64,000 nucleotides of DNA from Antrodiella citrinella (GCA_004802725.1 SGPM01000099.1:1-64000), one strand, 5' to 3'. Shown: positions 1-11,935, counted from the first letter of the stretch. The notes: generated by a model not told the origin, from the letters alone. Program-made: numbers and translations.

Positions 1-408
1 AAACAATAACGCGGAAGAGGATGATCGTGGACTGGTATAAGTACGCGAAGTTTGGTACATGCGAGGCTGATTGCATTATTAGCGCGCTGGCATCTGACGA
101 GGGTCATGACGAGTCATTACTCATAGCCGATGGGTCATTTGACGGGGGTAATGTCGCCATTCGACTCTTGACTTGACCCTCGGAACACTGATGCTGGCTC
201 TGTATAAGATGTTGCGCACACGAACCATGAACTCACAGCCACCGACAGCCACCAAATCACATCTCTGAGACACCGACCATCACCGCAACTCTGATAATTT
301 GAGTACGCTACAGGGACAGGATAAATGTTGAATATTACACTGGCAAACGCACGGGAAGGGTGGATACATGTAGTATGAGCAATAGGCTGTGGGGACGCGA
401 CCGACGAA
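1..408. other. No gene recognised
   Basis: No open frame here looks like a recognised family and no RNA gene is visible. It is the 3' flank of the integrase-type gene that ends at 409. Confidence 0.4.
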
Positions 409-1572
409 TCAACCGTCGTGCTTGCTGGTCTCGTGAGTAAAGCGTCCGAGGGGTGGTATGTACCCGTAGCTCCTGAGCGTCGGAAGCGTCGTCCGTCGAG
501 GAGACTGGCTCGTGTATCCACTGTTCGCATCTTCGGACAGGAGTGCAGGGTCGATCGCCAGGACGCCCTGGTCCTCATCTTTGATCAGAGTGCCGTCGTC
601 GCCAGGAGAGACGTCGAAGGGGACACTGGGTTTGCCATAGGAACCAAAGCTGCGTGGAGGCGTGTCGTTCGGACCAGGCTGAGACGTCAGCGAGTTCAGC
701 CAACCGACGGCATGGCGATGAGGAGAGAGCGGCTCGGGAGACTGTGAGCTGACGTAGTGGGGAAACAGCATCCGAATGGAAGGGAGTGTGACGCTAGAAG
801 CCTTCTTGGCGGGGGACACGGAGTCCGTCGTTCGATGGGTCGCCCACTTCAGGGTCCGGGAAACAGTGACTGCACTGCCAGTCGACGATGGATAGGAGGC
901 GTTGCCACTGTTCAGCGTATTGGTGCAATCAGAGGGAAAGGGAAGCTCTACGGAACCGGTCCTCTTGAAGGTGCAGGTCGGGCACGCCTTCACGAATCGC
1001 GCAACAAGTTCCTTTGGCACCCAGGAGTAATGTTCGCGGACCACCGCGGTCGTGCGGTCTCGTCCTCCATGGTTCGAGAGCAGATGGCAGTAGGAGAGCA
1101 CGTCGTAGATCTGGTCCTTCACGACGACCGGCCGGTCCTCGTGCATGACGACGGGTTTGAGATCGCCTTCGGATCCTTCGGGTGCAGAGTACGCCAGAAC
1201 GAACATTTTCCGCACCCACCAGCGGAACTGGGCGGTCCCGACACTGCAACTCTCCGGCGCGTGCAGGACGTCCCAGACGTGGTCGAACATCTGTTGCGTC
1301 AACAACGCCTTTTCTTGCTTCCGGGTGCTGAGGGAGCTGATGTAGTCGTTCTCTAGTCGAGCGTACACGTCCTTCGAGGGAATTCCGATGTCTGTCGACT
1401 GTACGGTCGTCCCGTCCGCGTGTGTTATCACGGAAAAAGCATCCCTGGAATGAGCCTTGGGGTTTGAGGATCTAACAACAACGCTGGACTTTTGTGGCAC
1501 GGCGTTTTCGCTGTTTTCGCGAAGGTGTGTCGCCGCACGTCGAAGCTCCTGGCGTCGCAGTCGTGCAGACAT
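409..1572 (-). CDS. Stand-alone integrase-type H2C2 zinc-binding domain protein
   Basis: Intronless 387-aa protein. Around residues 160-205 it carries an HHCC zinc finger of the retroviral/Gypsy integrase N-terminal type: a His pair (CHLLSNHGGRDRTT) followed by YSWVP and a CPTC Cys pair, with the usual spacing. There is no DDE catalytic core, reverse transcriptase, protease or LTR around it. The first 130 residues look helical and charged; the C-terminal 170 are Ser/Pro-rich, low complexity and probably disordered. The start is the first ATG, 440 bp from the divergent kinase gene. Seen: the finger and the absence of other element parts. Known: HHCC domains bind zinc and help integrase multimerise or bind DNA. 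Inferred: a domesticated host DNA- or protein-binding factor rather than a live element. Function unknown. Confidence 0.75.
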   Translation of the reverse strand: MSARLRRQELRRAATHLRENSENAVPQKSSVVVRSSNPKAHSRDAFSVITHADGTTVQSTDIGIPSKDVYARLENDYISSLSTRKQEKALLTQQMFDHVWDVLHAPESCSVGTAQFRWWVRKMFVLAYSAPEGSEGDLKPVVMHEDRPVVVKDQIYDVLSYCHLLSNHGGRDRTTAVVREHYSWVPKELVARFVKACPTCTFKRTGSVELPFPSDCTNTLNSGNASYPSSTGSAVTVSRTLKWATHRTTDSVSPAKKASSVTLPSIRMLFPHYVSSQSPEPLSPHRHAVGWLNSLTSQPGPNDTPPRSFGSYGKPSVPFDVSPGDDGTLIKDEDQGVLAIDPALLSEDANSGYTSQSPRRTTLPTLRSYGYIPPLGRFTHETSKHDG

Positions 1573-2015
1573 AGTAACGTAGTATAGGGTATTATAGAGT
1601 AGAATGAAGCAAGGAGAGAAGATATCGAAAAGTAAACGACGACGAGGAAGAAGAAAAAATCAAGGAAAAATTTGAACTCGAACGACCAGAAAAGGCAAGC
1701 CGTTAAAAACGGAGAGTTCCGCTTAGTCAGCATCACGTTGTCTTTCCTTAATTGGGATACTCCCGTTCATTGTTTCCAACGTTCTGCTCGCTGTCTTGCT
1801 TGTCGTTGCCCTCAACGGTGACGAACACTTCATACTGCCCGTGTTGTCGAGTATCCGCTGCTAAACGACGTACGGAACTCTCGTTGCTGCCGACAGTCCC
1901 ATATCAGTCATCGTCGCTGTCGCGTCGTCTGGTCTTCTGTTTTCAACGCTAGCCTTGTCTTTCCTAGTATCTATCCATCACAAGAGCAGAACATTTTTTG
2001 TCTTGCATATTTGCG
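1573..2015. promoter_or_regulatory. Divergent promoter between integrase-type gene and kinase gene
   Basis: Start codons at 1572 (-) and 2016 (+) face away from each other, so this 443-bp stretch must carry both 5' regions. It has A-rich runs near 1650 and CT-rich tracts in the 1750-1980 part, typical of basidiomycete leaders. No specific factor site is called. Confidence 0.45.
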
Positions 2016-5000
2016 ATGGACCCGTTTTCCTCCAGTCTGCAGGTTCCAGATACATCGATTCCAGGACCCTCTCGCTCCACTAGGCCAGCTTCCGTACAGC
2101 CTACTTCCACTTCCACGTCTCCTTCGGCGTCCTCCCGAAAACGAGCCTCACATAACGTCGTCACCGGGCAGCAGAGTCCACTAGAGGACCAAGTTCAACA
2201 TCGCGATGTTTACTCCCATCCTGCTGCGCTAGAGTACGCAGCTGCTCACCCGAGGCGTACCATTCCCAAGTTCGGACCATATTTGCTACTGCAAACTCTT
2301 GGAGAGGGCGAGTTTGGGAAGGTCAAGCTAGGCTTACATATGCAATGGGGCGAAGAAGTGGCTGTAAAGCTCATCAGGAGAGGGAATATTGACTCCTCAG
2401 TGCGCATGTCCAAAGTCGAGCGGGAGATCGAGGTCTTACGGGTGCGTTACTATTGTGCTGAGACATAATCCTGTGTTGCTGACTTCAATCTCTCAACCTA
2501 GGTCCTCAAACATCCCAACATTGTACGATTGTACGACGTGATTGAGACCGACAAGTATATCGGCATCATTCTCGAGTACGCTTCGGGTGGCGAGCTTTTC
2601 GACCACATCCTGGCACACAGATACCTCCGAGAACGGGACGCCTGCAAGCTGTTCTCACAACTTCTCTCTGGTGTCTGGTATATTCACCAAAAGAAGATCG
2701 TTCATCGAGACCTCAAGTTGGAAAACTTGCTGTTGGATCGCAACCGTAACGTCATCATCACCGACTTCGGATTCGCCAACCAGTTTGAGCATCGCTCGGA
2801 TGATCTCATGCAAACGAGCTGTGGCTCGCCTTGCTACGCTGCTCCCGAGCTCGTCATATCGGACGGCCTTTATGTCGGCTCCGCTGTAGACATATGGTCT
2901 TGCGGAGTCATACTATATGCTATGTTGGCGGGCTACCTACCTTTCGACGACGATCCTGCTAATCCTGACGGCGACAATATCAACCTGCTGTACAAATACA
3001 TCGTGAACACACCACTCTCCTTCCCCGACTATATCTCTGCCGAAGCCAGAGATCTTCTTTCCGTCATGCTGGTTCCCGATCCGACACGTCGAGCGGACTT
3101 GGCCACAATCATGAAGCACCGTTGGCTCGCGCCTTACGCTAGCATGTTCGACAAGAACGTGGAGGAGCTTGAGACCGCTGCTATGGACCAGCATCATCAA
3201 AAACGTTTGGCATACCAGAAGCAGATGAAGCTCACAGCTGCGGAAAGCAGCAAGGTGTCTCGAAGTCACAGTGCCCGCACAGATGGTGTATCCTCCAGCG
3301 GTATCTCACCAGTCATCCCCTCGCCTTCATCGCGTGGTCATCGTCATACCTATCAGCCACAACCCGAGTATCTATACGAGACGTCTGTGGACCAGTCCTC
3401 CGTGTATTCCACTGCTCGTGATTCAGGCAGACGCGGCGTCAACTCTGCCATCGTTGGTCCCACCACTACAACAACAGCGCTGGACGATGATCCGTTCGCC
3501 ACACCTGTGGAGATTGTCCCCTCGATTGTTTTACCTGCATCGTCTGCGCCACAGACCAACGGAACACACAGACCAGTGGACGACTTCGCTGATAGCAAGA
3601 CTGGGGAGAAGCGCCCGATGCCTAGCGCTGTCGAGCCGGTCAAGACATCCCCCGACGCCAAACGTGCCAAGGGTGGCTTTAGGCATACCATCCAGGTCGA
3701 ATACGGCGAGAACGATGACCCGCAGCCGTACAGGAGAACTGCTGCTGAGCAAGTTCACGCAGCTTCCCCCAAGAGGTCTCCATCTAGCCGCAGTGCAGAC
3801 CGCAGTGGTGCAGGAACGGAACGCCGTCCATCTACAGCTTCCTCCAAACCCCTCCCTACGACGCCATCTGGTGCGTTCAGGGAGAGTACTATTCCCAAGA
3901 TCATCCAGTCTTCCCCTTCAGCGCCCGAGCCTGCACCTCCAATTGTGTCCATCGAGGTCACGAGTCCGCCTGTTACGCCGCATGCCAACGGAGACGAGAA
4001 AGCAGCACATGAACAGACACCGTCGGCGTCTACTGGTTCTGACTCATCCAAGAAGAGCCGTCATCGCAAGGGTCTTTCAATGGATAAGATCGGTATCACC
4101 AGGATATTCGGCAGCGGTGCAGAATCTCTGTCTAACGGCAAGATATCCCGTACGTCCTCTCAGAGATCATCAGTGGCTGCCGTACCTATCTCTCCATCCT
4201 CAGATGCCGTCAACACCACTCCTGCCAGGTCGGATACATATCGACGTCCTACCACGCTGCAAGTTCCTTTGGGATCTTCCACTACCACGGTATCCGATGC
4301 TTCTTCTCATCAACCTATGCTTTCTCCTCCTGATAGCGTGTCTTCCAAGAAGAAGGATAGGAGGAATACGCTTACGGTGATGGTTGGCAAGTTCAGCAGG
4401 TCCAGTAAGGCGTCTGAAACTCCAGCCAAGGAGAAGGCTACACCGACGGAGAAGGAGAGTTCCATTGATGAAGTCATTGCAGAGCCCAAGACTGCTGTGC
4501 CGACTACTACGAAGGAGATGCTACCTCCAGCCACACCCGCGTTTGCGAACGCTGCTCATCATTCTGCCGTTCCTGCGTCTACGGTCAAGGCGTCCAAGGT
4601 TATGAACTGGTTCAGATCGAAGAGCAAAGGCGGCAAACCTCTCGTCGACGAGCCCGAAAAGATGGAGCCGGAATCGAGCAATCAACGTCCTCTGGCTGCC
4701 AATATCTTCGGCACAGCGCCTACGCCTACTACAGAGCGAGCGCCCTTGTTTCCTCCCAGGAGAACCCCCTCGGGTCATACCGATGTATCTCACGCAGGAA
4801 CTGGCTTCAGCCTTACAGACCGTATGCTTCGCAAGCAGTCTACAGCTCCCAAGGGTGGTGTCATACGTGTCCACCATGGTGCCGTCGATTACAGCACAGT
4901 TACTACTGGTGCACCACCGGAGGTGATCAAGCACGTCTTGGAGGTCCTTCAAAACATGGGTTTGGAGCTACAAGTGGAGGGCGAGTACAAATATCGCTGT

Positions 5001-5597
5001 ATACGACCGAAGCGCAAGAAAGCCGCAGGAGTTGGCCTTGGACTGCGTGAGCCAGCAGGTGGTCTCGCTGCCTTCTCCATGGTTGGCTCAGCAGCTTCTG
5101 GAGGAGTATGTCACCAAGTTCCTGATATGTTTGCACACTGGGAACTGACTCTTTTCCACAGGTTGACAAACGCGGTCTTCCTGTGCCCTCAACTTTCGCC
5201 ACTCCAGGTGGTATGTTGCGAGGTTTGTTAATGCGCAGGCAGTCTTCGCAAGTTTCGAACACCTCTCTGCCGCTCCCTTCTCAGTCCTTCGAGAACGATG
5301 TCACTCCTGAAGCTGCTTTGGCTGCTGCTGTACCCGCTGGCGATGGCTCATCGCCTGTGGTGGAGACGGTTTACGGCGACGTCCCTCAAGATCAGGGCGA
5401 TGAAGTCCGGTTCTCAGTTGAGCTAACACGTATCAATGGATTGGACGATACCTACAGTTTGGATATTCGTCGTCTGAAGGGCAACCTGAGGAGTTACAAA
5501 TTTGTATACGATACGCTCAGAGAGTGCGTGTTACATGTTCTCTATCGTCCACCGTTACTGATCACAACTTCACAGGCGTGCTGATCTCCAGCGGTGA
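2016..5597 (+). CDS. KIN4: Kin4-type Ser/Thr protein kinase with C-terminal KA1-like end
   Basis: Four exons (2016-2441, 2502-5105, 5162-5523, 5576-5597) give 1137 aa with matching phases. The kinase domain (about 86-370) has GEGEFGKV, AVKLI, HRDLKLEN, DFGFAN and an activation loop with TSCGSPCYAAPE, so all catalytic residues are present. Loop and flank wording is closest to the CAMKL branch around yeast Kin4/Frk1. A 550-residue Ser/Thr/Pro-rich linker follows. The end, from VIRVHHGAVDY to the last residues LRERADLQR, looks like a kinase-associated KA1 domain, which in this family binds acidic phospholipids and autoinhibits. Known: Kin4 holds the spindle-position checkpoint at the mother cortex in yeast. 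Inferred: a cortical cell-cycle or polarity kinase. Start at 2016 is the first ATG after an in-frame stretch without one. The exact subfamily is less certain than the kinase call. Confidence 0.88.
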
Positions 5598-6069
5598 TTT
5601 TGACCGCATCTTCTAACTTGCGGCTTTGCCGTCCCATTCATATTATACCAGTTGGAGCTGCTTTGGCGGCTTCAACATAATTTCAACAGTCCTTCCTTTC
5701 CTTATCGTCCACTCTATCGCGATCTCTTCTTCTCCGTGTCGCTCAGAACAGTGATGTTCGCTGTTCTTAGGTCCGGATGTCCCTTTCGTCTGGTTTGTCT
5801 CTCGAGGAAAGTCATCGCATTGCATGCATATCACAACCGGTTTCTCGCTCGCTCGTTCTGCATACCTCATTCCTTCTAGTTTGCATCGGCTCGTTCACAC
5901 TAGTTGGGTGTTTTACCTCGTCCAATCAAAATACCCAGTTATCCTCACGTTATGTCTTACTGGTCTCGGCCGCTTTGTGGGATATCTTATACATTCGCAA
6001 ATTCGCGGTGAGTAAGTATCTTGGAGACAATGATTACTTCAGATACGTCCTTCGTCCTTCCCGTCTAGT
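5598..6069. other. Convergent 3' intergenic stretch
   Basis: It lies between the stop of the kinase gene (+) and the stop of ADE13 (-). It is T-rich, holds only short unsupported frames and probably contains both 3' UTRs. Confidence 0.5.
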
Positions 6070-8087
6070 TTATACATTTAATTCTGCCTTCTCCCCGCTG
6101 GCGAGCCCGGCTTGGAGCTCTTGATCTGCGAGCGCGGGCTTTACCCACTCCGCAAGGAACTTGTCGACTTGTTCGGGTGCACGACCGATGAAACTCTTCG
6201 GCTCCAGCAGTGTGTCGAGTTGGGCCACAATGGGGTTGAAGTAAGGATCCGCCTTGACGCGTTCAATCAGGTCGTTCTCCAATCCGAGATGCTTGACTTG
6301 GTGTGCAGCTTCGTGAGACAGAACCTAGACACACGTCGTCAGCTCCCTAGAGGACGCTGAGCTGCCGTGGCACAACTCACTCGGATTTTCTCATGCGCCT
6401 CCTGTCGGTCTCCGCCGGCCTTCACGATTGCCATGATGATGTTCTCCGTGGCCATGAACGGCAGCTCCTGGGAGATCCGCCGTGCGATGACCTTCGGGTA
6501 CACGACCAGCCCTTCCGACACATTCTGCAGAGTCGTGAGTACGATGTCTGCCGTGAGGAACGCTTCTGGGAGGGTGATCCGACGGTTAGCACTGGAGGCG
6601 ACAGAGTGAGGATTTTGGTGTGACGTTAAGACGCGGGATTCGTACCTGTCGTCGAGCGTCCGCTCGAACCACTGCACGCTCGTGGTCATTAGAGCATTCT
6701 GATGCAACACTAACAGATGCCTCGACAAACTGCAGATTCGCTCGGAGCGCATGGGGTTGCGTTTGTACGCCATGGCGGAAGAGCCGATCTGAGTGGATTC
6801 GAATGGCTCCTCTACTTCCTGATTAACGGCACGAAGCGGTCAGCTGATAACAGAGGGTGCTTCGCACTGAATGGACGCACCTTCAAATTGGCTAGCAATC
6901 GGAGGTCAGTCGCGATTTTGTGTGCTGTGGCGCCGAAACTCGCCAACGGCGCCAGAGAGTCAGCGTCGATCTTCCTCGAATACGTTTGTGAAGTGACGGG
7001 GTAGGCGTATGAGAAACCGCACAGATCCGTGACGCGCTTGTCCAGCTCCTCGACCTGGGCGAGCGAACAGATAAGAGAAAGGCCCCAGTCGTAACTAGAA
7101 CACGCCACATCGTACCTTGTCGTGATCACCATCGAAAAGCGTCAGGAAGGAAGCTTGTGTACCGGTCGTGCCTTTTACGCCCCGGAACCCAATGTCGTCT
7201 CGAGCGCGCTTGAGGTTTCGCAGGTCCCACAAGAGCTCCTGGGAAACGATCGGTGAGACCCGCGCGATACGAGCGAAGCAACAAGCTCAAACCTGGATCC
7301 AGAGCGTGGCCCGCTTGCCTACGGTCGTCAGTTGAGCCGGTTGGAAGTGCGTGAAGCCCAAGGTAGGAAGATCGCGATATTGCTCTGCGAATTTCGCGAA
7401 TCTGTCGATAACCACAGCCAGCTTGTGGATGAGGAGCGTCAAGGCTTCACGTATGAAGATGAGATCCGCGTTACTGGACAGCTTGTTTGAGTTGATCGAT
7501 CGTAGGAGGGTTGTTCGCGCGAACTTACTCGGTGACATAACAAGACGTTGCTCCCAAACTATCGTTGATATCAGAAGCGTCCTTGTAGACTCACGGGATG
7601 ATGTGAAGACGTACTGGATGATCCCAGCGGCAGATGGTGCGACCTGTCCAAAGGTATGAACGTGGGCCATAACGTCATGACGCCTCTTCTTCTCTTCAGC
7701 TGCCGCTATATCGAACTGTTGCTTATCCAAGTGCTGTGATTGACATCAAAGATATGTTCTGTCATAACGAGAGTGTGTGGGTAGTACGAACGAGGTTTGC
7801 TTTCATCTCTTCGATCGCTTGCTCTGAGATTGGGAGTCCGAGCTGCTTCTCGGCGATGGCCAGGTTGAGCCAAAGTTTACGCCAAGTATGGAAACGGTTC
7901 TAAGATAGGTTATCCGTTTGTTCAGCGGCACATATCTTTGAGAATGTAGCAAGACGTACTGCAGCAGAAAACAGGTGCGCCATCTCCTTGCTTGCATAGC
8001 GGCTGGAAATCCAGTAAGCATCGAGTCAAAGACCTTGTATCTCTTCTGTCACCTTGACAACGGTGTCTGGTACGTATCAACGTCCAT
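6070..8087 (-). CDS. ADE13: Adenylosuccinate lyase
   Basis: Eleven exons on the minus strand (8087-8053, 8002-7960, 7899-7792, 7733-7615, 7558-7529, 7473-7293, 7238-7116, 7054-6881, 6818-6646, 6591-6381, 6324-6070) close in phase to 483 aa, essentially the length of the yeast enzyme. Landmarks are [10 protein letters not shown], the [10 protein letters not shown] loop and the fumarate-lyase signature [10 protein letters not shown] at about 284-293, whose Ser is the catalytic general-acid/base serine of the mobile loop. The C-terminal ADSL domain is complete. It catalyses two steps of purine synthesis in the cytosol: cleavage of SAICAR to AICAR and of adenylosuccinate to AMP, releasing fumarate. 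The first exons encode [19 protein letters not shown], matching family N termini, which fixes the start. No damage seen. Confidence 0.97.
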
Positions 8088-8899
8088 TTTGCGAGTTTAT
8101 GGTGGGATCAGGAGAAAGTGTTCTGAAGTCACAAAGATTTCTCGAGTATCTATGTCTCTGCAAATCTTATCTTGTTACGGCAATCTCCGCTAACTATTTC
8201 AAGGCCTAAGGCCTGGCGCCTAAGGACCTCGGACTGAGGCCGGAGCCGCCGGACTTGAACAAATCACGATGCATGCTGCGTGATGCAGATGAACAAACAC
8301 GACTGTACTAGGATTCCGTCAAGTTAACGGTGATATCCGCTGAGATAGAGCTGAAGGTCTGTCCGACGCAAGAACAGTTGGAACTGGCGGTGGTACGTGC
8401 TACATGAAGTTAGAGCTTTCGATATGTTTTAAATTTTGCCCTCCTGCAGCTCATCGCTTCGTACATGATGTTGCAGTTGGTTTAAGTACACTGGAAGTGA
8501 ATTACTGAAAAGAAGAAGTAGGCACATCATCCATGAGTGCGTCCAACAAGCTTCCAGGCTGCTCTGACACTTTTGTCTTCGCGTTTACGATATTGCACTG
8601 TGAACATTATTCCCTCTTGGTCCTACCCAGAAGGACGTGCTGTGAACACGCATGATGCATTGTATCTCACGCATGGAAATACTACTGTTGGCCACCACAA
8701 GAATGACATAGAGCGCCACACTTGACATCGGGCTTTCACTGGCTGAAACGTATCGACATGCTGGCAATCCGCTACACTGGAATCGTTCTAATTGGGCGCA
8801 GTCATATTTTCACCGTACGGACCGGATCCAGGTGCAAGTATAAAGACATCGCGGAATTTGGCATGGGACACTGTTCTCCGAACCCTAGGCCTTTCCCAA
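8088..8899. other. Intergenic, with GGCCTAAGG repeats
   Basis: It separates the ADE13 start (-) from the DUF6533 gene (+). Near 8202-8230 the motif GGCCTAAGG and its near-palindromic variants occur in a tight cluster next to a GC-rich GGCCGGAGCCGCC stretch, unlike the AT-richer flanks. No gene is supported. Confidence 0.4.
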
Positions 8900-10572
8900 A
8901 TGTCGATCGCGCCTGAAAATGTTCTAAAGCTGTTGGAAGCTGACACGATACCATTATTTGTCAGTGGTACGAGACCAAATAATTTCCGAGATACTATGTC
9001 TTGTTGATATGACTTGAAAGTGGCTTCATTGACTTAGGTTCTGCACGATTATGGTGAGTGTGGCTAGCTATGGCGCTGCGAAATATCTACTGAATGCCTC
9101 GCTCTATCACAGCTATCACAGTTGAAGATGAGGTACAAGAGTTCATGCCATGCAATGACAGTTTTACTTATGCTCGTCCTTTTAGATACGCTATATCTGG
9201 GTACGTGTCTCTGTAGGCCGTCATTCTGACACATTGCGCCTGACTTCCTGGAAACAGTCTGCTCGATTGAACCTGGGCAAAGCGTTGTACTTCTGGGTAC
9301 GACCCTTGCTCTCTTCACCTTCAACTCATTCATAATATCACTAGATACGTATATTCACGGTCCTGGCGGCAACCTTCGACGTAGCTCAAATACACTCCTT
9401 TGCAAATTTCACACCCAGCCTTACCACGTATGTTCTGCTCTCCTAAATTTATCGACTCTTTCTCACCTTGTATGGCAGATGTGTGATCATGGATCCCGTC
9501 ACCCGCATTGTGGGTGCGCTCATTTTGTGGACAATCGAAATTGTTATGCAGATGAGGATATACGCTCTGTACGACCGATCCACAAAGGTAAAGTCACACT
9601 CGTTTCCACTGCACAGCGGCCTTCTCTCTGATCATTCGTTTCCTGCTGTAGGTCGCAGTGTTCAACGGCATTTTGTTCATGGCGTCAATGGCTGGATTCC
9701 TTTGGCTGCTCATAATCAATGCAAAACGTTGTGCCGTAGCGATCCGTGACGTCGAAATGCTTTTGATACCGGGATGTCCTGATATCCATACTGACATTGA
9801 ATTCTTGCAATGGGTTCCCGGTGAGCATATCTATCCATTACTCTGGGCCCGTCAGGTATTGATACCCTCGATTCAGCGACTGTCTTCGAGGGAATCCTGT
9901 TCTTGTTCGCTCTGTTCAAGACATTCAAGGATGTATCTGTGAGGTGGTCCAACCCAGCACTTCACCGCGTGTCTCTGTATCGTCTGGTTGTTCGAGATAA
10001 CGTGCTGTATTTTCTAGGGTACGCACTCCCTGCGTCGCCGAACTTAGCACTAACGATCCATGTTCTACCCGCAGAATCGCGTGCATTCTCGTGTTCAACA
10101 ATCTGATGGTTGCGGTGAGTCTGTCTTTTCCCTTAGTCGTCACAGCACTGATCTCAAATACCAACAGAGTGCTACCCGTATCCCGTGGTTCTCTTACGGG
10201 TGTGTATCTCCGTCACTAGTTCTCGATGTGCATCATGATTGACACACCTATCCCAGGCCGTTTCACGCTGGCATGGGCATCATGACTGTCCGTCTGCTCT
10301 TGCATCTGCACAAAGCGGTGTACAATCTCCAGCGTATGTCTGCGCCAGGCTCGACAGTCTACATGTCTCACCGCACAGGACCTATTACGTTCAGAGTCAA
10401 CGACCAGAGTAATGCGGATGATGAGAGATCGGAGGCAGAGCAGGATCTCTTCCGCCGTACCAGTGCGAGCTCGCACAACGCCGAATCTACTGAAATTGTT
10501 GAGGTGACGGTAGTCATTCGGAATTTGTCTGCTGAGCAGAAGGACGTCGAGGCAGCGTATGGCAATGCTTAG
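8900..10572 (+). pseudogene. DUF6533-type multi-TM protein with an in-frame TAG
   Basis: Twelve exons (8900-8966, 9021-9053, 9113-9132, 9186-9200, 9258-9296, 9345-9427, 9479-9587, 9652-9820, 9877-10018, 10075-10114, 10168-10199, 10257-10572) keep frame throughout and would encode 354 residues. Exons 2-5 read VASLT-stop-VLHDYAIT then VEDEIRYIWS and LGKALYFW, the hallmark of the DUF6533 N terminus (usually LxxYDYxLTxxxEVxxIW), followed by several hydrophobic segments and a hydrophilic tail. The TAG at 9035-9037 sits where the family has a hydrophobic residue. An alternative model skips it by using a weak donor (GTCAGT, 8961) with the acceptor ending at 9037. So this is either a recent pseudogene or a gene with an odd first intron. 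The family function is unknown; these abundant agaricomycete proteins are predicted integral membrane proteins. Confidence 0.75.
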
Positions 10573-11606
10573 CTATGTATATAGTATAACATCTCTGTAG
10601 TTGTACCGGTCTTGGTTATGCAAAGTTGCCAGCGAAAGGCAAATTCAGGCAATCGGCGCGAAACTCCGTTCCTGTGTATACCCGAGGACCACGTATAAGA
10701 GAATGCCGAGAAAATCCCAACCGAAGGAACATATTGGATGCCTGTCAATATTGCCTAGGATGAGCCTGTGCAGCACGAGAGACCGATGAAACCTTCCACG
10801 GCGACGTTTGAGGTGTAGATGACTGTTTACACAGTTTCATGAATGGAAATTCATCTCATATACAACGTCCTGCGCGAACAGTCAGAATCAAAGGATGATC
10901 AATTAACATTAGAAAGTTGAGGGCTCACATGTAAGAATCACAAATTTCAAGTCATCATAAGGAAGCTAAATAACGCCTCTCAGTGCCGTTTGCGGCTGCA
11001 GCAACATAGCACATATGATCGCGATGTCAATGCTTCCAAATCATCTTGAGAGTTGTCTGTACATAAAAGGAAGTTAGCTGGTACACATGAAGTATAGACG
11101 AGAGGGAACCGGAGACAACTGACCTGGGCGTGACCGTATCGGCGTTTTACATCAAGACGAAAACATCAATGCCAGGAGCAAAGTCATAGAATGCAGCGAA
11201 ATGATCACGCTTTCGTGAACCCTATCCAAGACTTACGAGCAACAATGACTTCACTCGAAAGTGTAGTGCTAGTGTTCCATCTTATCCAACACGTCACAAG
11301 GACCATGCGCCGCACCAGAATGTAATAGTGCACAGGAAGGTGATGCTGCAGATCGAAGTCCAATTGATACAATAGAGTGATGGAACACACCATAGATAAC
11401 GATATATCGAAGCCAGGTCGACTTTCAAGAAAGCGCAGGGAGGTCGCGAGCGGACTCACCGACTTGGTAACTCTATTCCACCAAGCTCTCACCTCAGCAC
11501 CAGATTATCTGTCTTAATTATCCTGCAGCCCATGTCCGAAGCAACGAAGCATTATGCAGTATATCCTAGGTTGCAGCAGAGCCGTAGTGGTTACAAAGCA
11601 GGTCGT
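10573..11606. other. Intergenic, nothing recognised
   Basis: It spans the 3' flanks of the DUF6533 gene (+) and the bL33 gene (-), which converge here. Short frames show no family resemblance. Confidence 0.45.
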
Positions 11607-11895
11607 CTATTTCTTGGCTGTTTTCCGGCTCTCTACGAAAAGTACTCTAGACTTTGCTAAAACAGTACAGTTTCAGTATTTAACGTGAAACATTGACGGC
11701 AGATACATACCTTTAGGGTCATACTTCACTGCAGCGAGACTAGCACCCTGCCGAAGCCGTTGGGTGGTGTAGAAATAGCCCGTCTGAGCAGTGGATATCA
11801 TCCGCACAATCATTGTGCTGGTTCAAATGTTCAGTGCTCATATCCAGCTTATACAAGACACCTATTGCTCACCGAACTTTTTTCGCCGCCGCCAT
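11607..11895 (-). CDS. MRPL39: Mitochondrial ribosomal protein bL33m
   Basis: Three exons (11895-11873, 11817-11711, 11656-11607) close to a 59-aa protein, the size expected for fungal mitochondrial bL33. The sequence reads MAAAKKVRTMIVRMISTAQT, then GYFYTTQRLR, LAAVKYDPK, RVLFVE and a lysine-rich end, the order found in the L33 family. It is a small component of the mitochondrial large ribosomal subunit. The third exon needs the acceptor ending ttttag at 11657; a nearer acceptor (gcaaag) would break the frame. The tiny exons make this gene easy to miss by automatic prediction. Confidence 0.88.
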
Positions 11896-11935
11896 GTTGT
11901 CGTAGTCTGAATCGAAGCAGTTGACCGCGCCACCG

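Noticed and set aside
418..1356. Plus-strand frames across the integrase-type gene
   Set aside because: Antisense shadows; the minus strand carries the HHCC finger and a clean start.
3271..4380. 369-residue plus-strand frame inside the kinase gene
   Set aside because: It is the +1 shadow of the Ser/Thr/Pro-rich linker of the Kin4-type kinase, rich in Arg and Pro as expected from such a shift.
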